NCBI GenBank assembly: GCA_963277665.1
Contig: OY728143.1
Span: forward strand, 538,256,394-538,320,393
Origin: Viscum album
Taxonomy: Eukaryota > Streptophyta > Magnoliopsida > Santalales > Viscaceae
DNA length: 64,000 bases
Direction of reading: 5' to 3'
Shown here: positions 1 to 9,449 of the stretch, piece by piece
Layout: each line of letters begins with the position of its first letter
Position numbering within the stretch: position 1 is the first letter of the stretch
The notes under the pieces: model-generated
Seen by the model: only the letters and a program-made list of their open reading frames with translations
Databases searched by the model: none
Told to the model about the DNA's origin: nothing
Program-made: the position numbers and the translations under genes

Positions 1-110
1 TTCGAACCCTTATCACCTTATCCACGAATTATATCAATGTGGGACCTTTTAAAACCGAAACACATTTTCAAATTAAGTAATATTTCTTTACTTTCCAAAA
101 GTGCCCCTCC

Positions 111-181
111 TCTCCTCTTATAAAAGGCCCCCACCTCTACCTCATTTCACACACTTCTCAAGCCTTTGGCTCGGCCAACCC
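111..181 (+). promoter_or_regulatory. LTR promoter: pyrimidine patch, TATA box and start-proximal motif (A, 5' LTR)
   Basis: CCCCTCCTCTCCTCT precedes TATAAAAGGCCC (TATA at 119-125). About 45 nt downstream is GCTCGGCCAACCC (169-181), probably within the first part of the transcript. The same arrangement of CCTCTCCTC and TATAAAAGG occurs in elements C, D and G, and the GCTCGGCCAACCC motif recurs in D and G. A plant core promoter is well supported; the start site itself is inferred. Confidence 0.72.
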
Positions 182-828
182 CTGCACAATTACTCTCTCC
201 ACATCCCTCTCCTCATCCTAGAGGATTCCCTTTGGGCAGAATCCTTTCAAAGGAAGCCTTTAGGCTCAAATCAAAAGGGAGTTACACTTTTAAAGGTAAT
301 TCATTCTCTCTTGTTCATTTGTTTTATTTTTCTTCTCCAACCCTCTAAACTCTTTTTATTTACTTATTTTGTAACAAAAACAGTATCTTCAATATACTAG
401 GATGTTTTTATAATATTTATTTGAGCTACACTCTAACACAACTACATCAAATGGTTAAAGAACATACGGTTTCCGTGGATGGCAAAATTCTGCCTCCCGA
501 AACGATGATTGTTCAATACTTATTTAACACCTTCAAGGGTGGCCATTATGATGTCACTATTTTTATATATGATATATAATATGTTTATGTTTTCTTTAAT
601 CTTGTGTATTTTTCATTTTTGGCATACCTTTATGGTTTCCATTATGGGTAAACACGATATCTTCATTTAAGGAAGTGCGGACTACCGCCCCCTAAAAGTG
701 ATGTGATTCGTTAATGCCATACGTGGGACGTGTAAAGGATGGATTTAAAGTAATTATATATGATGTTATACTGGAATTATAATATTACTCTATATCATTA
801 TTATTTCTTTCCATTAAAGTATGAGATA

Positions 829-893
829 GAAATGAAAGTAGCGTTCATGCGTACGTACGGCTTACCGTCTCCATGAACGGTGCTTTTCATTTC
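829..893 (+). repeat. Conserved hairpin, copy 1 (A, 5' LTR)
   Basis: A 65-bp two-tier inverted repeat. The outer arms are GAAATGAAA (829-837) and TTTCATTTC (885-893), and the inner arms CGTTCATG (842-849) and CATGAACG (872-879). The apical segment has ACGG-CTTA-CCGT (857-868) next to the palindrome CGTACGTACG (850-859). The core GGAGACGGTA (minus-strand reading) recurs in B, D, G and H. Confidence 0.85.
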
Positions 894-1036
894 TTATCCC
901 CAAATGTAATGTACTATTAAAATTACATGTATATAATGTATATATATAATTAATGATATATCTAAATTATGAATATAATTATGGAATTAAAATATACGTA
1001 CCTCTCATTTAGTTTTAATTCCACTAATATGACAAA

Positions 1037-1101
1037 GAAATGAAAGTAGCGTTCATGCGTACGTACGGCTTACCGTCTCCATGAACGGTGCATTTCATTT
1101 C
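1037..1101 (+). repeat. Conserved hairpin, copy 2 (A, 5' LTR)
   Basis: A second 65-bp hairpin, almost identical to the one at 829-893 along its full length, although the roughly 140 bp between them shows no obvious duplication. It has the same outer and inner arms and the same apical CGTACGTACGG ... TACCGTCTCC. Confidence 0.85.
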
Positions 1102-1852
1102 TTACCTCTAAATGATTATGTAATATTATAAATACATGTACATGCTGGATATATGTGATATATATGATATCCAAATCAGGAATTTCATTCTGTATATAAA
1201 GAACTTTTGACCACATGAACAACATGTAATTGTAAGAAGTCAACTTTCGACTTAAGAACCAAATATTGACAAAACAAACATTATTAACTTAAATGGTTAC
1301 CTAATGTTTATAACATGGAAATAAGTGATATAAAAAGGATAATGAACTTTAAAAAGGTTCTTAATCAAGTATAAATTAACTCAAGTTTATTATTCAGGAC
1401 GTTAAATAACGATCGAGTCAAGTCGGACCCAAGGTAAGGGACTTCGTCTCAATCTCCTTTCATTGAGGCATATTTCGTTTTATACACAACTTTCTTTTAT
1501 ACGGTGTATAAACTCCTTTGACTTTTACTTTTATACAAAAGAAATATTTTTCTATGAAGCATTTTACTAAACCACAAAAAGGAATGTTTTTTTAACGTAC
1601 GCGGTGACAAAGACCTTATTCCGCCGCCGCGAGTATTATTTGATCTTTGGCTTTCTCAACAAGCCGTAATGTTTTTAAAATAAAATAAATACCATATACT
1701 CTTTTATGTATTTTGGTATTGAAAATGGTTTTGATAAATGATTCTGTTATGTCAATATATTTATGATATATTGTGATTGAATTGTGGAAATGTTATCATT
1801 CCTTTATATTGGTTTTATGTTTTATGATTTTATATTGGTACGTGGACATTTC

Positions 1853-1938
1853 AACGGGTGGTTACGTTATAAACCATATGACGGGTGGTGCCGGGAATAC
1901 CCGGACGGGTGGTTACATTATAACCTCCAATGTATTGG
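1853..1938 (+). promoter_or_regulatory. GACGGGTGG repeats and CCAATGYATTGG palindrome (A, 5' LTR)
   Basis: Three ACGGGTGG motifs at about 25-30 bp spacing, followed by CTCCAATGTATTGGGTA. The 3' LTR copy has the perfect palindrome CCAATGCATTGG (8815-8826). The same pairing, a GAYGGGTGS motif then CCAATGCATTGG, occurs in the LTRs of C and D. Function unknown. Confidence 0.6.
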
Positions 1939-2260
1939 GTATGGAAGTCGGCCGTATGGCTATTCCATTAAGTATGTATGGAAATTGGCCATATGGCTAG
2001 TCCATTATGTGATATGTGTGGAAGTAGACCATATGGTTATTCTACTTAAGTATGTTTATGTCCCAAGTTACCTTTATATATTCTATGTGTTCTTTATATG
2101 GGTTTTATGGTAATCCTTTGGTTACAAAAAGGTAAGTAATGATACTTTATTCAGTGAAGATTTTTTTTACTAATTCATGAAGGAGAAGGTATTATTTTGA
2201 TATAGTATACATGGTTTACTTGATGTTTGAAAAACTAACAGTTTTCATTATTTTTGTATC

Positions 2261-2312
2261 CCTTACTGAGCTTTTTATGCTCACCCCTTGTTTTTCGAAA
2301 TGTTTGTCACAG
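2261..2312 (+). promoter_or_regulatory. Branch-site/acceptor-like motif (A, 5' LTR)
   Basis: CCTTACTGAGC, five T and AT, then GCTCACCCC; GAGC and GCTC can pair as a small hairpin. A T-rich tract and CACAG|GA follow. Variants of TTACTGAG...CTCACC sit at the same place in the LTRs of C, D, E and F. Splicing is one reading; a 3'-end processing signal is the alternative. Confidence 0.5.
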
Positions 2313-2561
2313 GACTTAAAGTGGAATAAGGTCAAGGATGGGATCAAGGGAATTTCATGCTATCTAAAACATGGAATCTAGATATCCTTCTTTTTAAGAG
2401 TTTTTATTTTATGGAGACTTAGTGGAAGTGTCTACTTTGTAATCTTTTAAGATGTAATAGTTATGTTCTAATTCTCTAAAACTCTAAACCTGAAAAGATC
2501 CTCAATGTGAATTATTCATTTAATTCAATATTAAGTAAGGTTTAAGGCTGGGGCCTTACAG

Positions 2562-2574
2562 TTGGTATCAGAGG
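2562..2574 (+). other. Primer-binding site of A (initiator Met tRNA)
   Basis: TTGGTATCAGAGG begins two bases after the LTR end. It matches the TGGTATCAGAG complement of the plant initiator-methionine tRNA 3' end, where minus-strand DNA synthesis starts. Confidence 0.92.
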
Positions 2575-2686
2575 TCGGTTTAGACAACTTTAGGAGTTAT
2601 AAAAGTGTTAAATTATAATATGATTGAAATGATATAGCATTTACGGATTACCATGTTGCTTCGCCTAAGATATTTCTGTGTTCAGA

Positions 2687-3803
2687 ATGGTTTTCCACAG
2701 AGGAAACAAAGCAGCTATGTTGGGACGACATCAGGAGGAAGATAACCTTCCAAATCAGCAACCTGAGATGGTCGGAATTGGAACTGAACAGTTTGTTGCA
2801 GTGATGGCACAGTTGACTCAGGCTATAAATGGTGGTGGTATCCATGCACGAGATCAGCTAGATCAACCGCAGAGGAACATGTCAGTGGTGGAACATTTCG
2901 TGAGGCAACATCCCCCATCATTCAGAGGATCATCTGACCCTGTGCAAGCTGGAGGGTGGATTAAAGCACTGGAGAAGATTTTTGATGTCATGGGGTGTTT
3001 AGAACATCAAAAGGTTAGTCTTGCTGTTTACCATTTTGAAGGTGAAGATGATCAGTGGTGGTCGATGGTGAAAAATATAAGGGATAGTGATGAGATTGAG
3101 AATCTTCACTAGGATGAATTCAAAGGTATGTTTCTTGAGAAATATTTTCCTAAGGTGGTTCATCTTAGGATGGAAAAACAGTTCCTAGAATTGAGGTAGG
3201 AGGATGATTTAGTGGCTGCTTATGAAGAAAAGTTCACTCGATTGGCAAGGTATTCTCCAAACTTCATACGAGATCTTGATAGTAAAATAAACCGTTTTTA
3301 CTCAGGGTTAAAGCCAAAGTATCGAAGGGCTTTAGCTTCTCGTGACTTCAAAAGTTATGAAAAACTTGTTCGATGTACGGAGAAGGTGGAAATGGAGTTT
3401 GCCGATGATCAGGTGTTCTATGAAAAACAACAGAATGAGAGGTCTAGTTGACAGGAAAAGGGGAAGAATTCATCAAATAAGCAAGGAGGTAAGAAAACCA
3501 AATATCCATCCTGTGAGAAGTGTGGTAAAATGCATCCTGGAGAATGTCTATCCATGTATGGTAAGTGCTTTAGGTGTGGTAAGTCTGGTCATATTGCTCA
3601 TAACTGTGAGGAAGATGATCAAGCAGGAAATGAAAAGCCAACAGTAAGATGTTATAAGTGCAATGAGATGGGTCACTATGCAAATGAGTGTCCGACGAAG
3701 AGCTTGAGTGATGGGAAGCAGTTAGACTACAAGCAGAAAGGGGTGGTGAAATCCTTTGCAACAACTTCAGCAGATGTTGGGCCATCGAATGAAGTGGTAT
3801 CAG
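2687..3803 (+). pseudogene. gag: gag remnant of element A
   Basis: Capsid-nucleocapsid polyprotein of a Ty3/gypsy element. From the ATG at 2687 one frame runs through a capsid-like section (FVRQHPPSFRGSSDP, GGWIKALEKIF, DQWWSMV) into the nucleocapsid. There CEKCGKMHPGEC is followed by two intact CX2CX4HX4C knuckles, CFRCGKSGHIAHNC and CYKCNEMGHYANEC. Three stops interrupt the same frame: TAG at 3110 and 3197, TGA at 3449. The reading can be extended upstream to a GTG at 2678, but ATG is preferred in a plant. The 3' end breaks abruptly into RT sequence near 3804, where protease and the RT fingers should be. Non-functional. Confidence 0.88.
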
Positions 3804-4016
3804 CTCCAGGGAGCTCAGTATTTTTCGAAGATTGACTTGAGGTCGGGGTACCATCAGTTGAAAGTAAAAGAAGCAGACGTTCCGAAGACTGTGTTCCGTA
3901 CTAGATATGGCCATTATGAATCTGTAGTTATGCCTTTTGGGTTAACCAATGCACCTGCTGTATTCATGGACCTTATGAATAAAATTTTCCATGAGTTCTT
4001 GGATAAGTTTGTGTTT
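3804..4016 (+). pseudogene. pol: Reverse transcriptase fragment of element A
   Basis: About 70 codons of RT core in a frame different from gag: [19 protein letters not shown] (the first catalytic-Asp region), then [20 protein letters not shown] and FHEFLDKFV. It stops just before the expected YxDD motif, and integrase sequence follows. Two deletion junctions therefore bracket it: protease and RT fingers are lost on the left, RT palm/thumb and RNase H on the right. It cannot be catalytic. Confidence 0.88.
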
Positions 4017-5329
4017 TGAGGTTTGGGAAGAGGTTATGTGTGCCTTGAGATTCACAGTTGAAGAGATAGTTGTTATGTGAAGCTCATAGTTCTCCGTTTT
4101 CAGTTCATCCGGGCAGTACTAAGATGTATAGAGATCTGCGGGAGTATTACTGGTGGGATGGAATGAAAAGAGACATTGCTGATTTTACTGTGAAGTGTTT
4201 GACATGTCAAAAGGTTAAAGCAGAGCGGCAGTTACCGAAAGTGATGCTTCAGCCTTTAACAGTGCCAGAGTGGAAATGGGAAAACATATCCATGGACTTT
4301 GTTGTGGGATTACCGAGGACATCTCGAGGTAATAATGCAATCTGGGTTATTGTTGATCGCTTGACCAAATCTGCTCATTTCCTTGCTATACGAGATACTT
4401 TATCTCTTGATCAACTATCCCGTTTGTATATTAAAGAGATAGTCAGGTTACATGGAGTTCCTCCCTCCATTGTATCAGATCGTGATCCCAGGTTTACTTC
4501 TAACTTTTGGAAAGGCCTTCAGAAGTCGTTGGGTACTGAATTAAATTTTAGTACAGCTTTTCATCCTCAATCAGATGGGTAGTTAGAACGAACAATTCAG
4601 ACCTTGGAGGATATGCTACGAGCCTGTTCGATGGATTATCAGGGAATTTGGGACCAACATCTTTCTTTGGTTGAATTTTCTTATAATAACAGCTTTCATT
4701 CCAGTATACAGATGGAACCATTTGAGGCATTATATGGGAAGCAGTGTCGAACTCCAGCATTTTGGAATGAAGTGGGTGAAAGGAAGCTGATGGGACCAAA
4801 ATTGGTAGAAGAGATGGCATAAAAAGATCAGTTGATTCAGAAGCACATGAGAACAGCCCAGAGCAGGCAGAAGAGTTATGCGGATAACCGGAGGAAGGAT
4901 CTATCTTTCGAGGTAGGTGATCATGTTTTTCTCAAGGTTTCTCATTAGAAAAGTGTGATGAGATTTGGTAAGAAAGGAAAGCTAAGTCCAAGGTTTATTG
5001 GACCATATGAAATTCTGGAATGAGTTGGATCAGTTGCATACCGAGTGGCTTTACCTCCGAGTTTATCTCAGGTGCACAATGTTTTTCACGTTTCGATGTT
5101 GAGAAAGTATATGCCAGATCCATCTCATGTTTTGAGTCCAGAGGTAGTTTAGCTAGAAGAGAACCTATCTTATGAGGAACAACCGGTCCAGATTCTTGAC
5201 CACAGGGAGAAAGTGTTACGGAATTAGGTGATTCATCGGGTAAAGGTTTTGTGGAAAAACCATGTGATTGAAGAGGCAACGTGGGAATCTGAAAATGCTA
5301 TGAGGGATAAGTACCCCCACTTATTTTGA
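4017..5329 (+). pseudogene. pol: Integrase plus chromodomain remnant of element A
   Basis: One frame, closed by TGA at 5327-5329, holds a complete integrase architecture. The HHCC zinc domain has EAHSS...[11 protein letters not shown] and CLTC. The catalytic core has [27 protein letters not shown] and the Glu after QSDG. The C-terminal domain has KLSPRFIGPYEIL, VHNVFHVSMLRKY. A chromodomain-like tail follows (about 5155-5320: LSYEEQPVQILDHREKV, VLWKNHVIEEATWE). Integrase inserts the cDNA; chromodomains of chromoviruses steer insertion toward particular chromatin. Six internal stops (4580, 4820, 4946, 5021, 5150, 5225) disable it. Four are TAG, most simply explained by C-to-T or G-to-A changes. 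Confidence 0.9.
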
Positions 5330-5360
5330 TAAGTGAATAAAATTGCGAGGACGCAAATCC

Positions 5361-5376
5361 AAAAAGGGGCGAAGGA
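5361..5376 (+). other. Polypurine tract of A
   Basis: AAAAAGGGGCGAAGGA directly before the 3' LTR terminus TGTAACATCCC. This is the usual plus-strand priming site of plant Ty3/gypsy elements. Confidence 0.88.
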
Positions 5377-8300
5377 TGTAACATCCCAGGTAAATAAAGA
5401 ATAAAGAATTTTCATATTTATTAATATTTACGAATTAAATATTAATTTTATTTTAAAGGGGTTGCTATGTTCGATAGCGTACCCGATACGCAACGATGAG
5501 TTTCTTTGAAACTTACGTAGCACACTAGTAATAAAATAATATTATTTTAAATGTTAGTTAACAAGTATCCATTGTACTGGCGGGAATGGATAGAAATAAC
5601 TAAAATATGATCATATATGTTTTTAAATGTTTATACATTTACCCAATAAAAGATAAAAGCTTAAAATACGGAAAGAGTTCAATTTTACGGGCATATATAC
5701 TCTAATTTTCACTAAAGGTTCACTTATCACCTTTTAATGGTGAACCGTCATTAAATATAGTTTTGATCACTCTTATACTTTATTTTGGACCCAATATAAC
5801 TATACTTTAGAATCGGGACGTCAAAATTTACTTTGTGTAAATTTTTGGTACCTTTCTGATAAAGTTCATTTTTTTATGAATAGTGTAAAATGTTGTATTT
5901 TAATTCAAAAACTCTTTTTAATCTAAATTATTTATATAATTAGATTATTATTTAAATTGGTTTTAATGTGAAATTAGAAAATATTTTTACCAGTTAATCC
6001 AATGGTGGTCATTGGAATCAATTTCACTTTGAAATTGGACTTAAACTGGTGTCAAACTTTTGATACTTATTGTTTCACAAAAACACGCTATTTGTCATGA
6101 CAGCGGGAATTAATTATTAAATTAATTAATTTGACTTATATGTTTTGAATTTTGTAAAATGGACTTCGTTTTTGAATTCGGAATATCAAATATAGCTTAG
6201 GGTGAATTTTTGGTAATTTTCTGAAAAACTTGAATTTTTGATGAATAGTGAAACCACTAAGTGGTAATCAAGCAAACTGATTTTTCAGATAAATGAATGT
6301 TTACCACTAATGTGTATTGAATTTTAAAAATACGACATACATGGTTTTCATTAAGAAGTAAAATGTGGTTCAATGAGATTAAAATAATTTTTTGGTGAAT
6401 AGTAATTTATTAAGTTTTTAATCGCGATTAGTGGTAATTAGTGTAGTTTAAGGTATAAATAATGTTTTAATAATATGAAATGACCTAGACACATGACCCA
6501 ACCTTATTGGTTGTGTCATGGCCGACCAAGAAAAGCCATGGGTCAACTTGGGGACCCCATGGGGACATTTTGGTTGGGAAATGACATAAATAACAATTTA
6601 TTTAATGTAAAGGTAAAAATGACACAAACATAATACGTTTTATGAAAACAATTTTTACATGGGGTTATAAAGATAATCTTTTTGATTATAAATAGTAATT
6701 GGATAGCTAAAAAGATTTCCTACATCATATTATTTTTTTTATAATTTTTAGACATTAAATAAATTAAATTATTTATGACATAATAATGATGCAGCGATGA
6801 CATCATTATTTGACGATTTAAATAAAATGGAAAGATAATGAAAAATCTAAAACCTAAACTTGTCCAAAACCAATTGGATGAGTGTATTTCGAACCCTTAT
6901 CACCTTATCCACGAATTATATCAATGTGGGACCTTTTAAAACCGAAACACATTTTCAAATAATGTAATATTTCTTTACTTTCCAAAAGTGCACCTCCTCT
7001 CCTCTTATAAAAGGCCCCCACCTCTACCTCATTTCACACACTTCTCAAGCCTTTGGCTCGGCCAACCCCTGCACAATTACTCTCTCCACATCCCTCTCCT
7101 CATCCTAGAGGATTCCCTTTGGGCAGAATCCTTTCAAAGTAAGCCTTTAGGCTCAAATCAAAAGGGAGTTACACTTTTAAAGGTAATTCATTCTCTCTTG
7201 TTCATTTGTTTTATTTTTCTTCTCCAACCCTCTAAACTCTTTATATTTACTTATTTTGTAACAAAAACAGTATCTTCAATATACTAGGATGTTGTTATAA
7301 TATTTATTTGAGCTACACTCTCACACAACTACATCAAATGGTTAAAGAACATACGGTTTCCGTGGATGGCGAAATTCTGCCTCCCGAAACGATGATTGTT
7401 CAATACTCATTTAACACCTTAAAGGGTGGCCATTATGATGTCACTATTTTTATATATGATATATAATATTTTTATGTTTTCTTTATGCTTCTGTATTTTT
7501 CATTTTTGGCATACCTTTATGGTTTCCATTATGGGTAAACACGATATCTTCATTTAAGGAAGTGCGGACTACCGCCCCCTAAAAGTGATGTGATTCGTTA
7601 ATGCCATATGTGGGACGTGTAAAGGATGGATTTAAAGTTATTATATATGATGTTATACTGGAATTATAATATACCTCTATATCATTATTATTTCTTTACA
7701 TTAAAGTATGAGATAGAAATGAAAGTAGTGTTCATGCGTACGTACGGCTTACCGTCTCCATGAACGGTGCATTTCATTTCTTATCCCCAAATGTAATGTA
7801 CTATTAAAATTACATGTATATAATGTATATATATAATTAATTATATATCTAAATGATGAATATAATTCTGGAATTAAAATATATGTACCTCTCATTTAGT
7901 TTTAATTCCACTAATATGACAAAGAAATGAAAGTAGCGTTCATGCGTACGTACGGCTTACCGTCTCCATGAACGGTGCATTTCATTTCTTACCTCTAAAT
8001 GATTATGTAATATTATAAATACATGTACATGCTGGATATATGTGATATATATGATATCCAAATCTGGAATTTCATTCTGGATATAATGAACTTTTGACCA
8101 CATGAACAACATGTAATTGTAAGATGTCAACTTTCGACTTAAGAACCAAATATTGACAAAACAAACATTATAAACTTAAATGGTTACCTAATGTTTATAA
8201 CATAGAAATAAGTGATATAAAAAGAATAATGAACTTTAAAAAGGTTCTTAATCAAGTATAAATTAACCCAAGTTTATTATTCAGGATGTTAAAGAACGAT

Positions 8301-9449
8301 CGAGTCAAGTCGGACCCAAGGTAAGGGACTTCGTCTCAATCTCCTTTCATTGAGGCATATTTCGTTTTATACACAACTTTCTTTTATACGGTGTATAAAC
8401 TCCTTTGACTTTTACTTTTATACAAAAGGAATCTTTTTCTACGAATAATTTTACTAAACGACAAAAAGGAATGTTTTTTTTAACGTACGCGGTGACAACG
8501 ACCTTATTCCGCCGCCGCAAGTATTATTTGATCTTTGGCTTTCTCAACAAGCCGTAATGTTTTTAAAATAAAATAAATACCATATACTCTTTTATGTATT
8601 TTGGTATTGAAAATGGTTTTGATAAATGATTCTATTATGTCAATATATTTATGATATATTGTGATTGAATTGTGGAAATGTTATCATTCCTTTATATTGG
8701 TTTTATGTTTTATGATTTTATATTGGTACTTGGACATTTTAACGGGTGGTTACGTTATAAACCATATGACGGGTGGTGCCGTGAATACCAGGACGGGTGG
8801 TTACGTTATAACCTCCAATGCATTGGGTATGGAAGTCGGCCGTATGGCTATTCCATTAAGTATGTATGGAAATTGGCCGTATGGCTATTCCATTAAGTGA
8901 TATGTGTGGAAGTCGACCATATGGTTATTCCACTTAAGTATGTTTATGTCCCAAGTTACCTTTATATATTCTATGTGTTCTTTATATGGGTTTTATGGTA
9001 ATACTTTGGTTACAAAAAGGTAATTAATGATACTTTATTCAGTGAAGAATTTTTTTTACTACTTCATGAAGGTGAAGGTATTACTTTGATATAGTATACA
9101 TGGTTTACTTTATGTTTGAAAAACTAACAGTTTTCATTATTTTTGTATCCCTTACTGAGCTTTTTATGCTCACCCCAAGTTTTTCGAAATGTTTTTCACA
9201 GGACTTAAAGTGGAATAAGGCCAAGGATGGGATCAAGGGAATTTCATGCTATCTAAAACATGGAATCTAGACATCTTTCTTTTTAAGAGTTTTTATTTTA
9301 TGGAGACTTAGTAGAAGTGTCTACTTTGTAATATTTTAAGATGTAATAGTTATGTTCTAATTCTCTAAAACTCTAAACCTGAAAAGATCCTCAATGTGAA
9401 TTATTCATTTAATTCAATATTAAGTAAGGTTTAAGGCTGGGGCCTTATA
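5377..9449 (+). repeat. 3' LTR of element A
   Basis: The complete 4,073-bp LTR. It starts TGTAACATCCC and ends GGCCTTATA, where the 5' copy ends TTACA, so the terminal CA has become TA. Everything from 6888 repeats window positions 1-2560. Internal landmarks: TATA 7006-7012, start-proximal GCTCGGCCAACCC 7056-7068, donor-like AG|GTAAT at 7182/7183, hairpins 7716-7780 and 7924-7988, palindrome 8815-8826, branch-like motif 9150-9176, acceptor-like CACAG ending 9201. The left flank lies outside the window, so a target duplication cannot be tested. Confidence 0.95.
7716..7988 (+). repeat. Two conserved 65-bp hairpins (A, 3' LTR)
   Basis: Copies at 7716-7780 and 7924-7988 match those of the 5' LTR in length and arms (GAAATGAAA / TTTCATTTC; CGTTCATG / CATGAACG). 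The first has one changed base in the inner left arm (TGTTCATG). Confidence 0.85.

Larger units (their letters stand above)
296..2312 (+). other. Probable leader intron in LTR of A (5' copy)
   Basis: A donor-like AAAG|GTAATTC at 295/296 lies about 150 nt after the presumed start. An acceptor-like TTTGTCACAG|GA ends at 2312, preceded by TGCTCACC, which matches the plant branch-site pattern YTNAY. The equivalent signals in the 3' LTR are at 7183 and 9201, giving nearly the same length (about 2.02 kb). The same layout is present in C and D. The motifs are visible; splicing is inferred and untested. Confidence 0.45.
1..2560 (+). repeat. 5' LTR of element A (partial)
   Basis: The 3' two-thirds of a roughly 4.07-kb LTR; the missing part corresponds to 5377-6887. 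It ends in GGCCTTACA at 2560, directly before the primer-binding site. It contains the promoter, a probable leader intron, two hairpins, a palindrome and a branch-site-like motif, each listed separately. Small ORFs inside it occur in both LTRs only because the LTRs are duplicates. Confidence 0.93.
1..9449 (+). mobile_element. Element A: Ty3/gypsy chromovirus (Tekay/Del-like), internally deleted
   Basis: LTR retrotransposon in plus orientation whose 5' LTR begins before the window. The sequence from position 1 reappears from 6888, and the 3' copy starts at TGTAACATCCC (5377) right after a purine tract and ends at 9449. Between the LTRs are an initiator-Met primer site, gag with two CCHC knuckles, a short RT piece, and integrase with chromodomain. 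The internal part is only about 2.8 kb, because the protease, most of RT and RNase H are missing. Nine in-frame stops make it non-coding. The two LTRs look very similar by eye, so this is among the younger insertions here. The chromodomain plus long LTRs point to Tekay/Del; lineage needs a tree. Confidence 0.93.

Noticed and set aside
101..400. 99-codon ORF at the LTR promoter, repeated at 6988-7287
   Set aside because: It starts upstream of the TATA box and runs through it and the leader; a pyrimidine-rich composition keeps it open. Not a gene.
1591..1635. A further hairpin of the conserved family in A
   Set aside because: It has AACGTACGCGG and CCGCCGCCGCG that can pair, but lacks the GGAGACGGTA core, so it was not counted with the family.
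1773..2113. Overlapping small ORFs repeated at 8661-8900
   Set aside because: They lie in the two LTRs of A and match only because the LTRs are duplicates. They have no family motif, overlap each other in different frames, and the GACGGGTGG repeats explain their repeated residues.
3530..3835. Host CCHC zinc-finger protein gene
   Set aside because: The two knuckles are in the same frame as the upstream capsid section and are flanked by primer site and RT/integrase, so they belong to gag of element A.
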